The notes under the pieces: generated by a model
Seen by the model: the letters and a program-made list of their open reading frames with translations, nothing else
Told to the model about the DNA's origin: nothing
The model's database searches: none
Source: Bryobacter sp. CoA8 C33
GTDB taxonomy: Bacteria; Acidobacteriota; Terriglobia; Bryobacterales; Bryobacteraceae
Direction: 5' to 3'
Assembly: GCA_019931185.1 (NCBI GenBank)
Contig: JAINDK010000039.1
Span: forward strand, 1-64,000
Length of the DNA stretch: 64,000 bases
Made by a program: the position numbers and the translations under genes
Part shown: piece by piece, positions 41,980 through 51,128 of the stretch
Layout: each line of letters begins with the position of its first letter
Numbering within the stretch: position 1 is the first letter of the stretch

Positions 41980-42732
41980 TCAGGGAATGGGGAGGCGGCG
42001 GCCGAGGCCGCCGGGGGATTGTTTTTTGTTGGAGAGGGGGCCGTCGCCGTCGGCGGAGCGGCGCTGAGATGAGGTGGGGGTGAACTGGAGTTCTTCGTCG
42101 GAGAAGGAGAGGGGGCGGTCGAGGAGCATTTCGACGGTGGAGCCTTTGGCGAGGACGACATCGGGGCCACGGGTGAGGAGGACGCCCATGAGGGCAGCGC
42201 CGGCGCCGGCGGCGGCGCCGATGCCGACTCCACCGAGAGAGCGGCCGGCGATGGCGCCGACGGTGGCGCCGGTGGTAGAGCCGACGCCGACGGTTTGGGC
42301 GTCGCCGGTTTTGTTGCCTTCGCCCTTGATGCGGCCTTCATCGCGGTCGAAGCCCTGGTTGTCGCGGCCGTCGATGGAGCCGAGGCGGGACTTGAAGTCG
42401 CGCACGACGCCGTTGGGGAGGATGAGGGTATCGAAGCGGACGTAGAGTTCGCCTTTGCCTTTGACGCGGCCGGGGCGCTTGAGGCTGGTGACGGTGCCGG
42501 CGACGCTCGAGCCTGGGGGGATGACGACTTTGCCGTTGACCATGACGGGGAAGATGGATTCGAGATAGACGCGGTCGCCCTCGACGGCGTGTTTGGTGGA
42601 GACGCTATTGAGCATGGTGAGGGGGATGCGGGTGCCGGGTTCGAGGGTGATGGGTTTGGCGGGGGTGGGATCCTGCGCGGGGAGGGAGAGGGCGAGGGCC
42701 AGGAGGAGGGTAGTGCGCATGAAGATCATCAT
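41980..42732 (-). CDS. Exported glycine-zipper protein of unknown function
   Basis: A 250-aa protein with a signal peptide (MRTTLLLALALSLPAQ, starting at the second ATG 42720, which may be the true start). Residues about 30-115 form a beta domain (LEPGTRIPLTMLNSVSTK, VVIPPGSSVAGTVTSLKRPG) that loosely recalls TrbI/VirB10-like barrels. Then comes a Gly/Ala-rich zipper (about 150-185) and LLTRGPDVVLAKGSTVEMLL. This architecture is common in acidobacterial secreted proteins. No function is assigned. Confidence 0.72.
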   Translation of the reverse strand: MMIFMRTTLLLALALSLPAQDPTPAKPITLEPGTRIPLTMLNSVSTKHAVEGDRVYLESIFPVMVNGKVVIPPGSSVAGTVTSLKRPGRVKGKGELYVRFDTLILPNGVVRDFKSRLGSIDGRDNQGFDRDEGRIKGEGNKTGDAQTVGVGSTTGATVGAIAGRSLGGVGIGAAAGAGAALMGVLLTRGPDVVLAKGSTVEMLLDRPLSFSDEELQFTPTSSQRRSADGDGPLSNKKQSPGGLGRRLPIP

Positions 42733-42755
42733 AGCTTCTGCTGGTGAAACGCCGT

Positions 42756-43583
42756 TCAGGGGGTTGGGGTTGCGGAATTTATGGCGGCGAGACGGAGGCC
42801 GGGGAGGCTGAAGTCGCCGTCGATGCCGACTTCGATGGTAGGGTTTGGTTCCTCGAGGGGTGGGACGCGGAGGTTGATCTGATAGAGGCCGGCGAAATGG
42901 GGGGTGACGCCGACGTAGAAGATGGAGTTGGGAGGGAGGGGGATGCCGGCGATGCGGACGACGAAGTCGGCGGCGCGTTGGATCTCGAGTGGGCGAGTGG
43001 GAGAGAGGCCCTGGAAGTCCTGTTGGAGGAAGGGGCCGAAGCCGGTGCCATAGACGACGATGATGCCGCCGGGGCGGGCGGGATTTTCGGCATTGACGAT
43101 GCGGCCGTCGGGGTGAGTGGCGGCGGCGAAGGAGTCCGGCATGCGGAAGAGCTCAGGGGCGGCGGCGGAGAGGGTAATGGGGATGAGGGGGCCGCGGACG
43201 AGGTCGCGCGTAATGTCGAGGGAGCGGGCGCCGGGGCGGAAGCCGGGCGGAATGAGGAAATTGATTTGAGAGGGGGAGGCGAAGAGCAGGGGCATGGGGA
43301 TGTTGTTGAGGCGCAGGAAACCGCGGTCGCCGGGGAGGGCTGTGGGGATGGCGCCGAGGAAGAGATTTGCCTCCGAAACGGACCAGGAAATGGAGGCGAG
43401 GTTGAGGCCGTAGACGGTGACGAGGGTATTTGGGGCGAAGCGGCCGGGGCGCTGGCTGGCGGCGTTGACAATGGAGGCGGGGGAGTAATCAGGGGGGAGG
43501 AGCAAAGATTGGGCGGGGGCAGTTGCCACTGCCGCCGCCCAGAAGAAAACTACCAGGATGCTTTGCAGCCCGATTCCATGCAC
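42756..43583 (-). CDS. Secreted TIGR03437-domain protein
   Basis: A 275-aa protein with a signal peptide (about 1-25, ending APAQ) followed almost entirely by the Solibacter-type domain: FAPNTLVTVYGLNLASISW, PSQINFLIPPGFRPG, GGIIVVYGTGFGPF and a final AGLYQINLRVP. The start appears to be GTG 43583. It is the first of three consecutive genes with this domain on the minus strand and has no extra domain, so it may be a minimal member. Confidence 0.78.
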   Translation of the reverse strand: MHGIGLQSILVVFFWAAAVATAPAQSLLLPPDYSPASIVNAASQRPGRFAPNTLVTVYGLNLASISWSVSEANLFLGAIPTALPGDRGFLRLNNIPMPLLFASPSQINFLIPPGFRPGARSLDITRDLVRGPLIPITLSAAAPELFRMPDSFAAATHPDGRIVNAENPARPGGIIVVYGTGFGPFLQQDFQGLSPTRPLEIQRAADFVVRIAGIPLPPNSIFYVGVTPHFAGLYQINLRVPPLEEPNPTIEVGIDGDFSLPGLRLAAINSATPTP

Positions 43584-43617
43584 TCAAAAGAAGAGTGGGG
43601 AGAGGCTGGAGAAAATC

Positions 43618-44934
43618 TCAATTTCCGATGACGGTGGTGAGAGTTTGTGGGGTCGCCGTACCGTCGATGGAGAGGGAGAGGCGGGTATCGCCGGGGGCGA
43701 CATTGGGGACGACGACATTAAACTGGTAGAGGCCGACGGCGCCTGGGGCGAGGCCGGCGTAGCTAACGGTAGCCGGGGCTTCGCCGAAGCGGACCTGGGG
43801 ATTGGGGACGGTGGGGGTACCGGCGGCAACGGAGCCGGCGGGGGTGGGGGGAGTGGTAGCGCCGCCGCCGATGAGGTAGAGCGTGATGGTCTCGCCGGGG
43901 CGGGCGGGGCGGGAGGGGCTCGTGGCGATTTCGCCGGTACGGGCAACGAAGGCGCCATCGGGGAGGAGCGCGACGGCCAGTTGGCGGGCGCCGGAGGCGG
44001 GGAAGGCGAGAAGGCCCGGAGAGCGGGGGGCGGCGGTCATCTGGATGTTGGAGCTGGCGCCGGCGGCGTTGGTGACGACGACATTAACGGAGCCGGAGCC
44101 AATGCCATCGGGGACCTGGGCGTTGACCTGGCCGGGGCTGACGTAGCGAATGAAGGCATCACGGCCGCCGACGGTGACGGAGACGCCTTCGAGAGAGCGG
44201 GGGGCATTGGAGCCGGTGAAGTCCCAGGTGGCCCATTCGCGGGTGATGTTGGAAAGGCTGGTGCCGAAGATTTCAATCCAGGAGCCCGGAGAGATGGTGC
44301 GGCCGCCGCCGAAGGCGCCGACGGCGATGGCGCCATCGCTCGAGACCGTGGGGCGGGAGAGGGCGGGGGCGGGGGAGAGGCGGAGGCTGGTGGTGTAGAT
44401 GCGGTCGCCGGCGTTGGAGCCGCCGTTATCGGCAGCGTTGCCAGCGGCGTAGAGGACGACGTCGCCCGAGCCCTCGGCGGGGGCGGTCCATTCAACGGAG
44501 AAGGTGGCGAGGCCGCTGGCGCCCTGGGTGGTGGCGGGGGCGAGGTGGGTGGCGAACTCACGGTCGTTGCCGCAGGGGGCGTTGCCGGAGGGGTCGCAAT
44601 TGACCTGAACGAGGGAGTTGGGGGTGAGGGTGCCGGCCTTGTTGTTCTCGTTGGAGGCGAGGCGGGCGGTGAGTTGGAAGCCCCAGCGGGAAGCTTCGGG
44701 ATGAAATACCTGGACGCGGATGGTTTGGCGTTGGCCGGGAGTGTAATTGACGGCATTGATGCGGACGAAACCGCGGGAATCGGAGTTGGCGGCGGAGGTG
44801 CGGTGGCAGGCAGAGCAATCCTGGCCGCCATCGATGGCGGCGCCGGTGCGCCGGATGGGCGCGCCGCCGCTGCGGGCGAAGAGAAGGAGAGGGAGCGCGG
44901 AGAGAACCGCGCTCCAGAAGAAGCGATTGAACAT
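43618..44934 (-). CDS. Secreted choice-of-anchor V / TIGR03437 protein with one CxxCH
   Basis: A 438-aa exported protein. After the signal peptide (about 1-20) comes DCSACHRTSA with one haem c-type motif, then a Reeler-like beta-sandwich (VNYTPGQRQTIRVQVFHPEA, WGFQLTARLAS) of the choice-of-anchor V type, to about residue 175. The C-terminal half is TIGR03437 (ISPGSWIEIFGTSLSN, YVSPGQVNAQVPDGIG, GLYQFNVVVPNVAPGD). Whether the single CxxCH binds haem is not known. The next gene upstream encodes a paralogue with the same order of domains. Confidence 0.82.
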   Translation of the reverse strand: MFNRFFWSAVLSALPLLLFARSGGAPIRRTGAAIDGGQDCSACHRTSAANSDSRGFVRINAVNYTPGQRQTIRVQVFHPEASRWGFQLTARLASNENNKAGTLTPNSLVQVNCDPSGNAPCGNDREFATHLAPATTQGASGLATFSVEWTAPAEGSGDVVLYAAGNAADNGGSNAGDRIYTTSLRLSPAPALSRPTVSSDGAIAVGAFGGGRTISPGSWIEIFGTSLSNITREWATWDFTGSNAPRSLEGVSVTVGGRDAFIRYVSPGQVNAQVPDGIGSGSVNVVVTNAAGASSNIQMTAAPRSPGLLAFPASGARQLAVALLPDGAFVARTGEIATSPSRPARPGETITLYLIGGGATTPPTPAGSVAAGTPTVPNPQVRFGEAPATVSYAGLAPGAVGLYQFNVVVPNVAPGDTRLSLSIDGTATPQTLTTVIGN

Positions 44935-44971
44935 GATGAAAATACCCCCGTTGGTATTGAGTTGAAGTGTG

Positions 44972-46315
44972 TTAGTTGGTGGTGCTGAGGAAGAGGCCGG
45001 ACTGCGTGCGCTGTCCGTCAATTTCCATGAAGATTTCCTGGTCGCCCGCCTGGAGGTTGGGGACCACGATATTGAACTGGTACAGGCCGACGAAATTGGG
45101 AGCGAGGCCGCGGAACTCGGTGGTGGCGGTGGCAGTGCCGATTTGGACGCGGAGGCCGGAGCCGAGGTCGGTGGTTTGGGTGGTGATGCTGCCGGCGGGG
45201 ATGGCGGGGGTGGTGGCGCCGAAGCCTACGCCGTAGATGACGAGACGGTCACCGGGGCGGGGGAGGCGGAAATTGGCGCCGGCGATGAGGCCGGGGCTTC
45301 CGGCGAAGGCGCCATCGGAGAATTGGGCGACAACGTATTGGCGGCCGCCGACATTGAAGGCGCCGGGGGCGAGGAGGCCCGGGCTGCGGCGGGCACCGGT
45401 GACGGTGATGGGATCGCTTTGGCCGCCGGCGTTGCGGAGGATGACCTGGACAGGGGCTTCGGCGATGCCGTTGGGGACGACGACGTTGACCTGGCCGGGA
45501 CTGATGAAGTTGATGAAGGCGGGGCGGCCGTCGACGGTGACCTGGACGTTGTCGAGATTGGTGGGGGCTACGCCGTTGTTGAAGTCGCCACCGGCCCATC
45601 CGCGGGTGGTGAGGGAGAGGTCGCGGCCGAAGATTTCGAGGAAGGTGCCGGGGGAGATGCGGGTGCCGGCGCCGAAGTTGCTGACCTGGATGACGCCGCC
45701 GGAGGTGATGGAGGGACGGGCGCCACCGCCGCCGGCTCCGGCTTGGAGACGGAGGCTTTTGAGGTGAACGCGGGAGCCGCTGGTACCGGAGCCGGTGATT
45801 TCGTTGAAGGCAACGTAAAGAATGGCGGCGCCGGCGGAGGCATTCTGGGGGGGAGTCCAGTCGAAGGTGAAGGTGGGAGTGGTGGAGGACTGGGCGTGGT
45901 TGATGAACTCGACGGCGGCGGAGGCGGGGCAGCCGCTGGCTGGGCGGTCCTGATCATTGGCGCAGACGACGTACATGGCACTCGACAGGGGCGTGAAGGT
46001 GCCGGCCTGGCCGTTGATCTGGCTGGATTCGAGGCGGGCAGAGGCTTGCATGCCGAAGCGGCGGCCCGTGGCGTTGGTCAGCCGGACGGTAAAGGTTTGT
46101 TTGACGCCGGGCTGGTAGTTGGAGCCGCCCTGCCAGAGGATTTCGAGATTGGGGGAGTTGTCGACGCGGGTGCCGACGTGGCAGGCGAGGCAGGTCTGGT
46201 CGCCGGGGGCGCCGGAGTGTCTGGCGAGCGCTCCTACGCTGTAGGCCCAAAGAGCGAGAGGGACAGAGAGGACAGTTGTCCATTTTGCGAATGATATCCA
46301 CCGTTTCCGATTCAT
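44972..46315 (-). CDS. Secreted choice-of-anchor V / TIGR03437 protein with one CxxCH (paralogue)
   Basis: A 447-aa protein starting MNRKRWISFAKWTTVLSV with a membrane-type signal. TCLACHVGTR near residue 42 is the single CxxCH. SNYQPGVKQTFTVRLTNATG and FGMQASARLESS form the Reeler-like domain. From about 190 the TIGR03437 part follows (ISPGTFLEIFGRDLSL, FISPGQVNVVVPNGIA, GLYQFNIVVPNLQAGD). ATG 46315 has GAAAGGG upstream. It is clearly a tandem paralogue of the neighbouring gene, diverged over most of its length. Confidence 0.82.
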   Translation of the reverse strand: MNRKRWISFAKWTTVLSVPLALWAYSVGALARHSGAPGDQTCLACHVGTRVDNSPNLEILWQGGSNYQPGVKQTFTVRLTNATGRRFGMQASARLESSQINGQAGTFTPLSSAMYVVCANDQDRPASGCPASAAVEFINHAQSSTTPTFTFDWTPPQNASAGAAILYVAFNEITGSGTSGSRVHLKSLRLQAGAGGGGARPSITSGGVIQVSNFGAGTRISPGTFLEIFGRDLSLTTRGWAGGDFNNGVAPTNLDNVQVTVDGRPAFINFISPGQVNVVVPNGIAEAPVQVILRNAGGQSDPITVTGARRSPGLLAPGAFNVGGRQYVVAQFSDGAFAGSPGLIAGANFRLPRPGDRLVIYGVGFGATTPAIPAGSITTQTTDLGSGLRVQIGTATATTEFRGLAPNFVGLYQFNIVVPNLQAGDQEIFMEIDGQRTQSGLFLSTTN

Positions 46316-46460
46316 AAAACGACAAACCCTTTCTTGCCGCAAAAGGTGCGGAAATGCTCACGAGAGAGGAGGTGCCCGGTGAGGGGCGTTTTTCTCATTC
46401 TCCATGATGAAGCAAAGCCGGGGAGCGGAAAAAGAAAACCGAAAAGCAACTGTTGACGAC

Positions 46461-46479
46461 TATTGTCTGTACGACAATA
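46461..46479. promoter_or_regulatory. Operator-like inverted repeat
   Basis: TATTGTC-TGTAC-GACAATA is a perfect 7-bp inverted repeat with a 5-nt centre. It lies in the 192-nt gap between the end of mutY and the start of the TIGR03437 paralogue, upstream of the latter. On the plus strand TTGACG (46454-46459) and AATAAT (46476-46481, which takes in the end of the repeat) sit about 16 bp apart, so a promoter may overlap it. Confidence 0.4.
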
Positions 46480-46507
46480 ATGCGAGTGAGGTGCAAAGGC
46501 AAGAAGT

Positions 46508-47485
46508 TTATTGCATTCTTGCGATGGCTTTTTTTGTGATGGTGCTCAAGGGGAGTTCGGGGAAGCGGGAGAAGGGGATCCAGTGGAGTTGTGGGAGGCG
46601 GCGGCGGGGGAGGCGGGGAGTGTGGATCAGGAGTTCGTATTTGTGGTTGACGATGGAGTGGGAGAACTGGGCCTGGGGTGGGCCGAGGGGGAGGCGTGGG
46701 AAGAGGGAGGAATCGGGGAGGTCCCAGAAGCCGGCGAGGCGGGGGGAGGTGGGGGGATGTTGGAGGAGGAGGAGGGCGTCGTTGTGCGAGAACCAGAGGA
46801 GGTGGCGGGTTTCTTCGATGGTGGTTTTGTTGGTGAGCTTGATGGGGAGCTGGGTGGTGAGGCCGTCGCGGCGGGCGGCGCAGGAGGAGGCAAGGGGACA
46901 GAGGAGGCATTTGGGGGATTGGGGGGTGCAGATGGTGGCGCCGAGTTCCATGAGGGCCTGCTGGTAGATGCCGGGTGAGTCGGCGGGGAGGTGGGACTCG
47001 GCGAAGGCGGAGATGCGGAGGCGGGTGGGCTTTTGGGAGATGTCGCCGGAGTCGGCGGTGTAGCGGGCGATGACGCGGAGGATATTGCCGTCGATGCCGA
47101 TGTGGGGGAGGCCGAAGGCGATGCTCGAGACGGCGCCGGCGGTGTAGTCGCCGACGCCGGGGAGGGCGCGGATTTCGTCGTAAGTGGAGGGGAAGCGGCC
47201 GAGGGCGAGCATTTGTTGGGCGGCGCGTTGGAGGTTGCGGGCGCGGGAGTAATAGCCGAGGCCGGCCCAGGCGGCGAGGAGGTCGGATTCGGGGGCGGCG
47301 GCGAGGGAGGGGAAGTCGGGGAAGCGGGCAAGGAAGCGTTCGTAATAGGGAATGACAGCAGTGACGCGGGTTTGCTGGAGCATGATTTCCGAGAGCCAGA
47401 TGCGGTAGGGGTCGCGGGTGTGGCGCCAAGGGAGGTCGCGCTGGTTGGCGAGAAACCATTGGTGCAAAGAGGGGGCAAAAGTCAT
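46508..47485 (-). CDS. mutY: A/G-specific adenine glycosylase
   Basis: A 325-aa base-excision repair enzyme removing adenine opposite 8-oxoguanine. LSEIMLQQTRV (catalytic Glu33), the helix-hairpin-helix LPGVGDYTAGAV, and GIDGNILRVIAR with the catalytic Asp are present. A [4Fe-4S] signature Cx6Cx2Cx5C is seen in CTPQSPKCLLCPLASSC. The C-terminal about 110 residues resemble the NUDIX-like 8-oxoG recognition domain. The frame extends to 47512, but that codon would lie inside the uvrA promoter, so ATG 47485 is preferred. Confidence 0.93.
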   Translation of the reverse strand: MTFAPSLHQWFLANQRDLPWRHTRDPYRIWLSEIMLQQTRVTAVIPYYERFLARFPDFPSLAAAPESDLLAAWAGLGYYSRARNLQRAAQQMLALGRFPSTYDEIRALPGVGDYTAGAVSSIAFGLPHIGIDGNILRVIARYTADSGDISQKPTRLRISAFAESHLPADSPGIYQQALMELGATICTPQSPKCLLCPLASSCAARRDGLTTQLPIKLTNKTTIEETRHLLWFSHNDALLLLQHPPTSPRLAGFWDLPDSSLFPRLPLGPPQAQFSHSIVNHKYELLIHTPRLPRRRLPQLHWIPFSRFPELPLSTITKKAIARMQ

Positions 47486-47490
47486 GTGGT

Positions 47491-47499
47491 TGGTATAAT
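47491..47499 (+). promoter_or_regulatory. Extended -10 promoter of uvrA
   Basis: TGG followed by a perfect TATAAT (47494-47499) forms an extended -10 element, 21 nt before the GTG start of uvrA. The region that would hold the -35 (about 47471-47476, GGGGGC) is poor, as often seen with extended -10 promoters. No LexA-type site is evident. Confidence 0.6.
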
Positions 47500-47520
47500 C
47501 AGGAAATCCCAAAAGAAAAA

Positions 47521-50376
47521 GTGAAAGCAGGGCTTCGAACGAACTCGATCGTGATCGAGGGAGCCCGTGTGCACAACCTCAAGGATATCTCTGTCGAGAT
47601 TCCGCACAATGTGTTGACGGTGGTGACGGGGGTGTCGGGATCGGGGAAGAGTTCGCTGGTATTCGACACGGTGTATGCGGAGGGGCAGAGGCGGTATGTC
47701 GAGAGCTTGTCGGCGTATGCGCGGCAGTTTTTGGAGCGGATGGAGAAGCCGGATGTGGACGACATACAGGGGCTGGCGCCGCCGGTAGCGATCAAGCAGA
47801 AGAACACGACGCGGAACCCGCGGTCGACGGTGGCGACGTCGACGGAGATTTACGACTTTTTGCGGCTGCTGTTTGCGCGGGCGGGGGAGACGTGGTGTCC
47901 GCGGTGTGAGGTAGAGGTGATCCGGGACACGGTGGATCATGTGGCGGGGCGGATGATGGAGGAGGCCGAGGGGACGCGGTGGTATGTGCTGTTTCCGATT
48001 GCGGAGGGGCGGATGCGGGCTGAGGCGTTGCGGGACCGCTTGTTTGAGTTGCGGGGGAAGGGATTCACGCGGCTGTATCAGGAGGGGCGGACGTTTGAGT
48101 TTTCGACGCCGGAATCGCTGCTCGAGTTGGACTTCGGCAAGGCGGTGTATGCGCTGGTGGACCGGCTGGTGGTGAATGGGGAGGCGCGGGCGCGGATCGT
48201 GGACAGCGTGGAGATTGCCTACCGGGAGGGAGGGGAGGCGATCTTTGAACAGGCGGGGACGAACGAGCCGAAGCGGGTGCGGTTTAACGAGAAGTTTCAG
48301 TGCAAGGGATGCGGGATGGAGTTTCAGGATCCGGAGCCGCGGCTGTTCAGCTTCAACAATCCGTTTGGGGCGTGTGCGACGTGCCAGGGATTTGGCCGGG
48401 AGATGGATTACGACCTGGATAAGGTGGTGCCGAATCCGGGGTTGACGCTGGATGAGGGGGCGATCGATCCATGGACGAAGCCGGTGTATGAGTGGTACTA
48501 CGAGGAGTTTAAGAAGGGGACGAAGGGGAAGGTGAGGCGGAATGTGCCGTTCGCGGATCTGGCGGCGGGGGAGCAGGAACTGGTGATGGAGGCGGTGCGG
48601 AAGTTTTTCGAGAAGGTGGTGGAGCCGAAGAAGTACAAGGTGCATGTGCGGGTGTTCATGGCGCGGTATCGCGGGTATGCGACGTGCCGGGATTGCGGGG
48701 GATCGCGGCTGCGGCAGGAGGGGCGGAACGTGCGCGTGGGGGGGCGGCGGATTGATGAAGTGGTGAAGCTGAACATCCGGGAAGCGCTGCTGTTTTTTGA
48801 TGGTGTGAAGCTGAGGCCGGAGCAGAAGGCGGTGGCCGATAAGGTGTTGCGGGAGGTGCGGGAGCGGCTGCGGTTTTTGAACGATGTGGGATTGGAGTAT
48901 CTGACGCTGGACCGGTTGTCGATGACGTTGTCGGGCGGGGAGGCGCAACGGATCCAGTTAGCGACATGTCTGGGGAGCCGGCTGGTGGGGGCGTGTTATG
49001 TGCTGGATGAGCCGTCGATTGGGCTGCATTCGCGGGATACGCACCGGCTGATCAAGATCCTGAAGGATTTGCGGGATCTGGGGAACACGATACTGGTGGT
49101 GGAGCATGACCAGGAAGTGATGGAGGCGGCCGATCATGTGATCGACATGGGGCCGGGGGCAGGTGAGCATGGGGGCGAGGTGATTTTCGCGGGGGCGTTT
49201 GGGGATTTGCTGAAGCCGAAGAAGAGCGTGGGGAGTTTGACGGGGCATTATCTGCGGAATGAGAAGAACGTGGCGCCGCGGCGGGTGAGGCGGGTGCCGA
49301 ATGCGCGCAAGGAGGTTGTGTTCCGGGGGGCGCGGTCGAATAATCTGAAGGGCATCGATGTGCATCTGCCGCTGGGGATGATGGTGGCGATCACGGGGGT
49401 ATCGGGGTCGGGCAAGTCGACGCTGGTGCATGACGTCATCTATAAGACGCTCGACCGGCGGCTGAGCCTGGGAACGAACCGGAAGACGGCGGGGAAGAAG
49501 AAGGCAGTGGAGGGGGGCGAGGCGGAGGAGGGCAGTGTTGAGTTTGAGCGGCAGACGTGCCGGAGCGTGGAGGGGGATCATCAACTGAGCGCGGTGATCC
49601 TGGTGGATCAATCGCCGATCGGGCGGACGCCGCGGTCGAACCCGGTGACGTACATCAAGGCGTTTGACCAGATCCGTGATCTGTTTGCGTCGACGGGGGA
49701 TGCGCAAAAGAAGGGGTATCAGGCGGGGCATTTTTCGTTCAACATTCCGGGCGGGCGGTGTGAGACGTGCCAGGGGGATGGGACGGTGACGGTGGAGATG
49801 CAGTTTTTGGCGGATGTGGAGTTGATCTGCGAGGACTGCCGGGGGACGCGGTTCAAGCAGCAGATCCTGGACTGCCGGTACAAGGGATTGAATATTCACG
49901 AGGTGCTGCAATTGACGGTGCGGGAGGCGCTGCACTTTTTCGCGGATGTGCCGCGGCTGGCGCAGCGGCTGCAGGTGCTCGAGGATGTGGGGCTGGGGTA
50001 TTTGCGGCTGGGGCAATCGGCGACGACGTTATCGGGCGGGGAGGCGCAGCGGGTGAAGTTGGCGGCGCATCTGGGGCAGAGCTCGAGCGCGAAGACGTTG
50101 TTTATCTTCGATGAGCCGACGACGGGGCTGCACTTTGACGACATTCGGAAGCTGCTGGGGAGTTTTCAGCGGCTGATTGAGAACGGCGGGAGCATTCTGC
50201 TGATTGAGCACAACATGGATGTGATCAAGGCGGCGGACTGGGTGATTGATCTGGGGCCGGAGGGCGGGGATGGCGGGGGAAGGATCGTGACAGAGGGGAC
50301 GCCGGAGCATGTTGTGGGAGTGGAGGACTCACATACGGGGCGGTTCTTGAAGCCGGTGCTGGAGCGGTATTACTAA
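47521..50376 (+). CDS. uvrA: Excinuclease ABC subunit A
   Basis: A 951-aa damage-recognition ATPase of nucleotide excision repair. It has two ABC cassettes: Walker A GVSGSGKSS (37-45) and GVSGSGKST (about 626-634), with two LSGGEAQR signatures. Zn sites are CPRC, CKGC with CATC in the FSFNNPFGACATC segment, CRDC, and CETC with CEDC in the second half. ESLSAYARQFLERMEKPDVD is the UvrB-interaction region typical of the family. Start is GTG 47521. The linker after the second Walker A carries a Lys/Glu-rich insert (about 660-680). It diverges from mutY. Confidence 0.96.
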   Translation: MKAGLRTNSIVIEGARVHNLKDISVEIPHNVLTVVTGVSGSGKSSLVFDTVYAEGQRRYVESLSAYARQFLERMEKPDVDDIQGLAPPVAIKQKNTTRNPRSTVATSTEIYDFLRLLFARAGETWCPRCEVEVIRDTVDHVAGRMMEEAEGTRWYVLFPIAEGRMRAEALRDRLFELRGKGFTRLYQEGRTFEFSTPESLLELDFGKAVYALVDRLVVNGEARARIVDSVEIAYREGGEAIFEQAGTNEPKRVRFNEKFQCKGCGMEFQDPEPRLFSFNNPFGACATCQGFGREMDYDLDKVVPNPGLTLDEGAIDPWTKPVYEWYYEEFKKGTKGKVRRNVPFADLAAGEQELVMEAVRKFFEKVVEPKKYKVHVRVFMARYRGYATCRDCGGSRLRQEGRNVRVGGRRIDEVVKLNIREALLFFDGVKLRPEQKAVADKVLREVRERLRFLNDVGLEYLTLDRLSMTLSGGEAQRIQLATCLGSRLVGACYVLDEPSIGLHSRDTHRLIKILKDLRDLGNTILVVEHDQEVMEAADHVIDMGPGAGEHGGEVIFAGAFGDLLKPKKSVGSLTGHYLRNEKNVAPRRVRRVPNARKEVVFRGARSNNLKGIDVHLPLGMMVAITGVSGSGKSTLVHDVIYKTLDRRLSLGTNRKTAGKKKAVEGGEAEEGSVEFERQTCRSVEGDHQLSAVILVDQSPIGRTPRSNPVTYIKAFDQIRDLFASTGDAQKKGYQAGHFSFNIPGGRCETCQGDGTVTVEMQFLADVELICEDCRGTRFKQQILDCRYKGLNIHEVLQLTVREALHFFADVPRLAQRLQVLEDVGLGYLRLGQSATTLSGGEAQRVKLAAHLGQSSSAKTLFIFDEPTTGLHFDDIRKLLGSFQRLIENGGSILLIEHNMDVIKAADWVIDLGPEGGDGGGRIVTEGTPEHVVGVEDSHTGRFLKPVLERYY

Positions 50377-50385
50377 GGGGATTGC

Positions 50386-51075
50386 TCAGCCCTCGACGAT
50401 TTGGGGATTGGGTGGGGTGTAGTGGGGGTGTTGGTCGCCGAGGTAGCGGTCGATGAGGCTGTGGGCGAGGTAAATGAGGGGGGTGAGGGAGACGGCGATG
50501 GCGAATTTGTAGGTGTAATTGGTGAAGGCGAGGTTGAGGAAGTCGCTGGTGGCGATCTTGCCGGGGATCCAGAAGCCGATGCCGAGGACGATGAAGGTAT
50601 CGATCAATTGGGAGACGGCGGTGGAGCCGGTGGCGCGGAGCCAGAGCATTTTGCCGGAGGTGGCTTCGCGGAAGAGCCAGAAGACGGCGACGTCGACGAG
50701 TTGGCTGACGGCGAAGGCGGTGACGGAGCCGGCGATGATCCATTGGGACTGGCCGAGGACGGAGGCGAAGGCCTCATCCTTGACGGGGGAAATGGCAGAG
50801 GCGGGGATCCGCATGGAGATGAAGATGATGACGAAGGCGTAGAGGACGAGGCCGACGGTGATGAGGGTAAGGCGGCGAACGCCGGAGCGGCCGTAGTATT
50901 CGTTGATGAGGTCGGTGGTGAGGAAGACGACAGGCCAGGGGATGACGCCGAGGCTCATGATGTAGCCGCCGGCCTCGATGAGTTTACCGCCTAGGATCTC
51001 ACCGAGGAGGGCGTTGGAGACGAAGAGCCCGGCCAGGATGAGGTAAACGAGATCTTTACGGTTGTTGAGGTCCAC
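50386..51075 (-). CDS. Queuosine precursor transporter (YhhQ/DUF165 family)
   Basis: A 229-aa inner-membrane protein with about six helices. Family marks are GGKLIEAGGYIMSLGVIPWPVVFLTTDLINEYYG (helices 1-2), SQLVDVAVFWLFREATSGKMLWLRATGSTAVSQLIDTFIVL and NYTYKFAIAVSLTPLIYL. It is thought to import preQ0/preQ1 for queuosine tRNA modification. The start is unclear: GTG 51075 (VDLNNRKDL) is used here. TTG 51123 would add 16 residues but lies only 5 nt from the divergent yebC start. Confidence 0.9.
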   Translation of the reverse strand: MDLNNRKDLVYLILAGLFVSNALLGEILGGKLIEAGGYIMSLGVIPWPVVFLTTDLINEYYGRSGVRRLTLITVGLVLYAFVIIFISMRIPASAISPVKDEAFASVLGQSQWIIAGSVTAFAVSQLVDVAVFWLFREATSGKMLWLRATGSTAVSQLIDTFIVLGIGFWIPGKIATSDFLNLAFTNYTYKFAIAVSLTPLIYLAHSLIDRYLGDQHPHYTPPNPQIVEG

Positions 51076-51128
51076 TTTGCTATTCTGACGCTTCGCTATA
51101 GGATACTGGTGGAAGGTTTTCAAAAAAT

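Noticed and set aside
46404-46967. Possible small plus-strand gene opposite the end of mutY
   Set aside because: It is a Trp/Arg/Gly-rich frame antisense to mutY, with no ribosome site and no recognisable family pattern.
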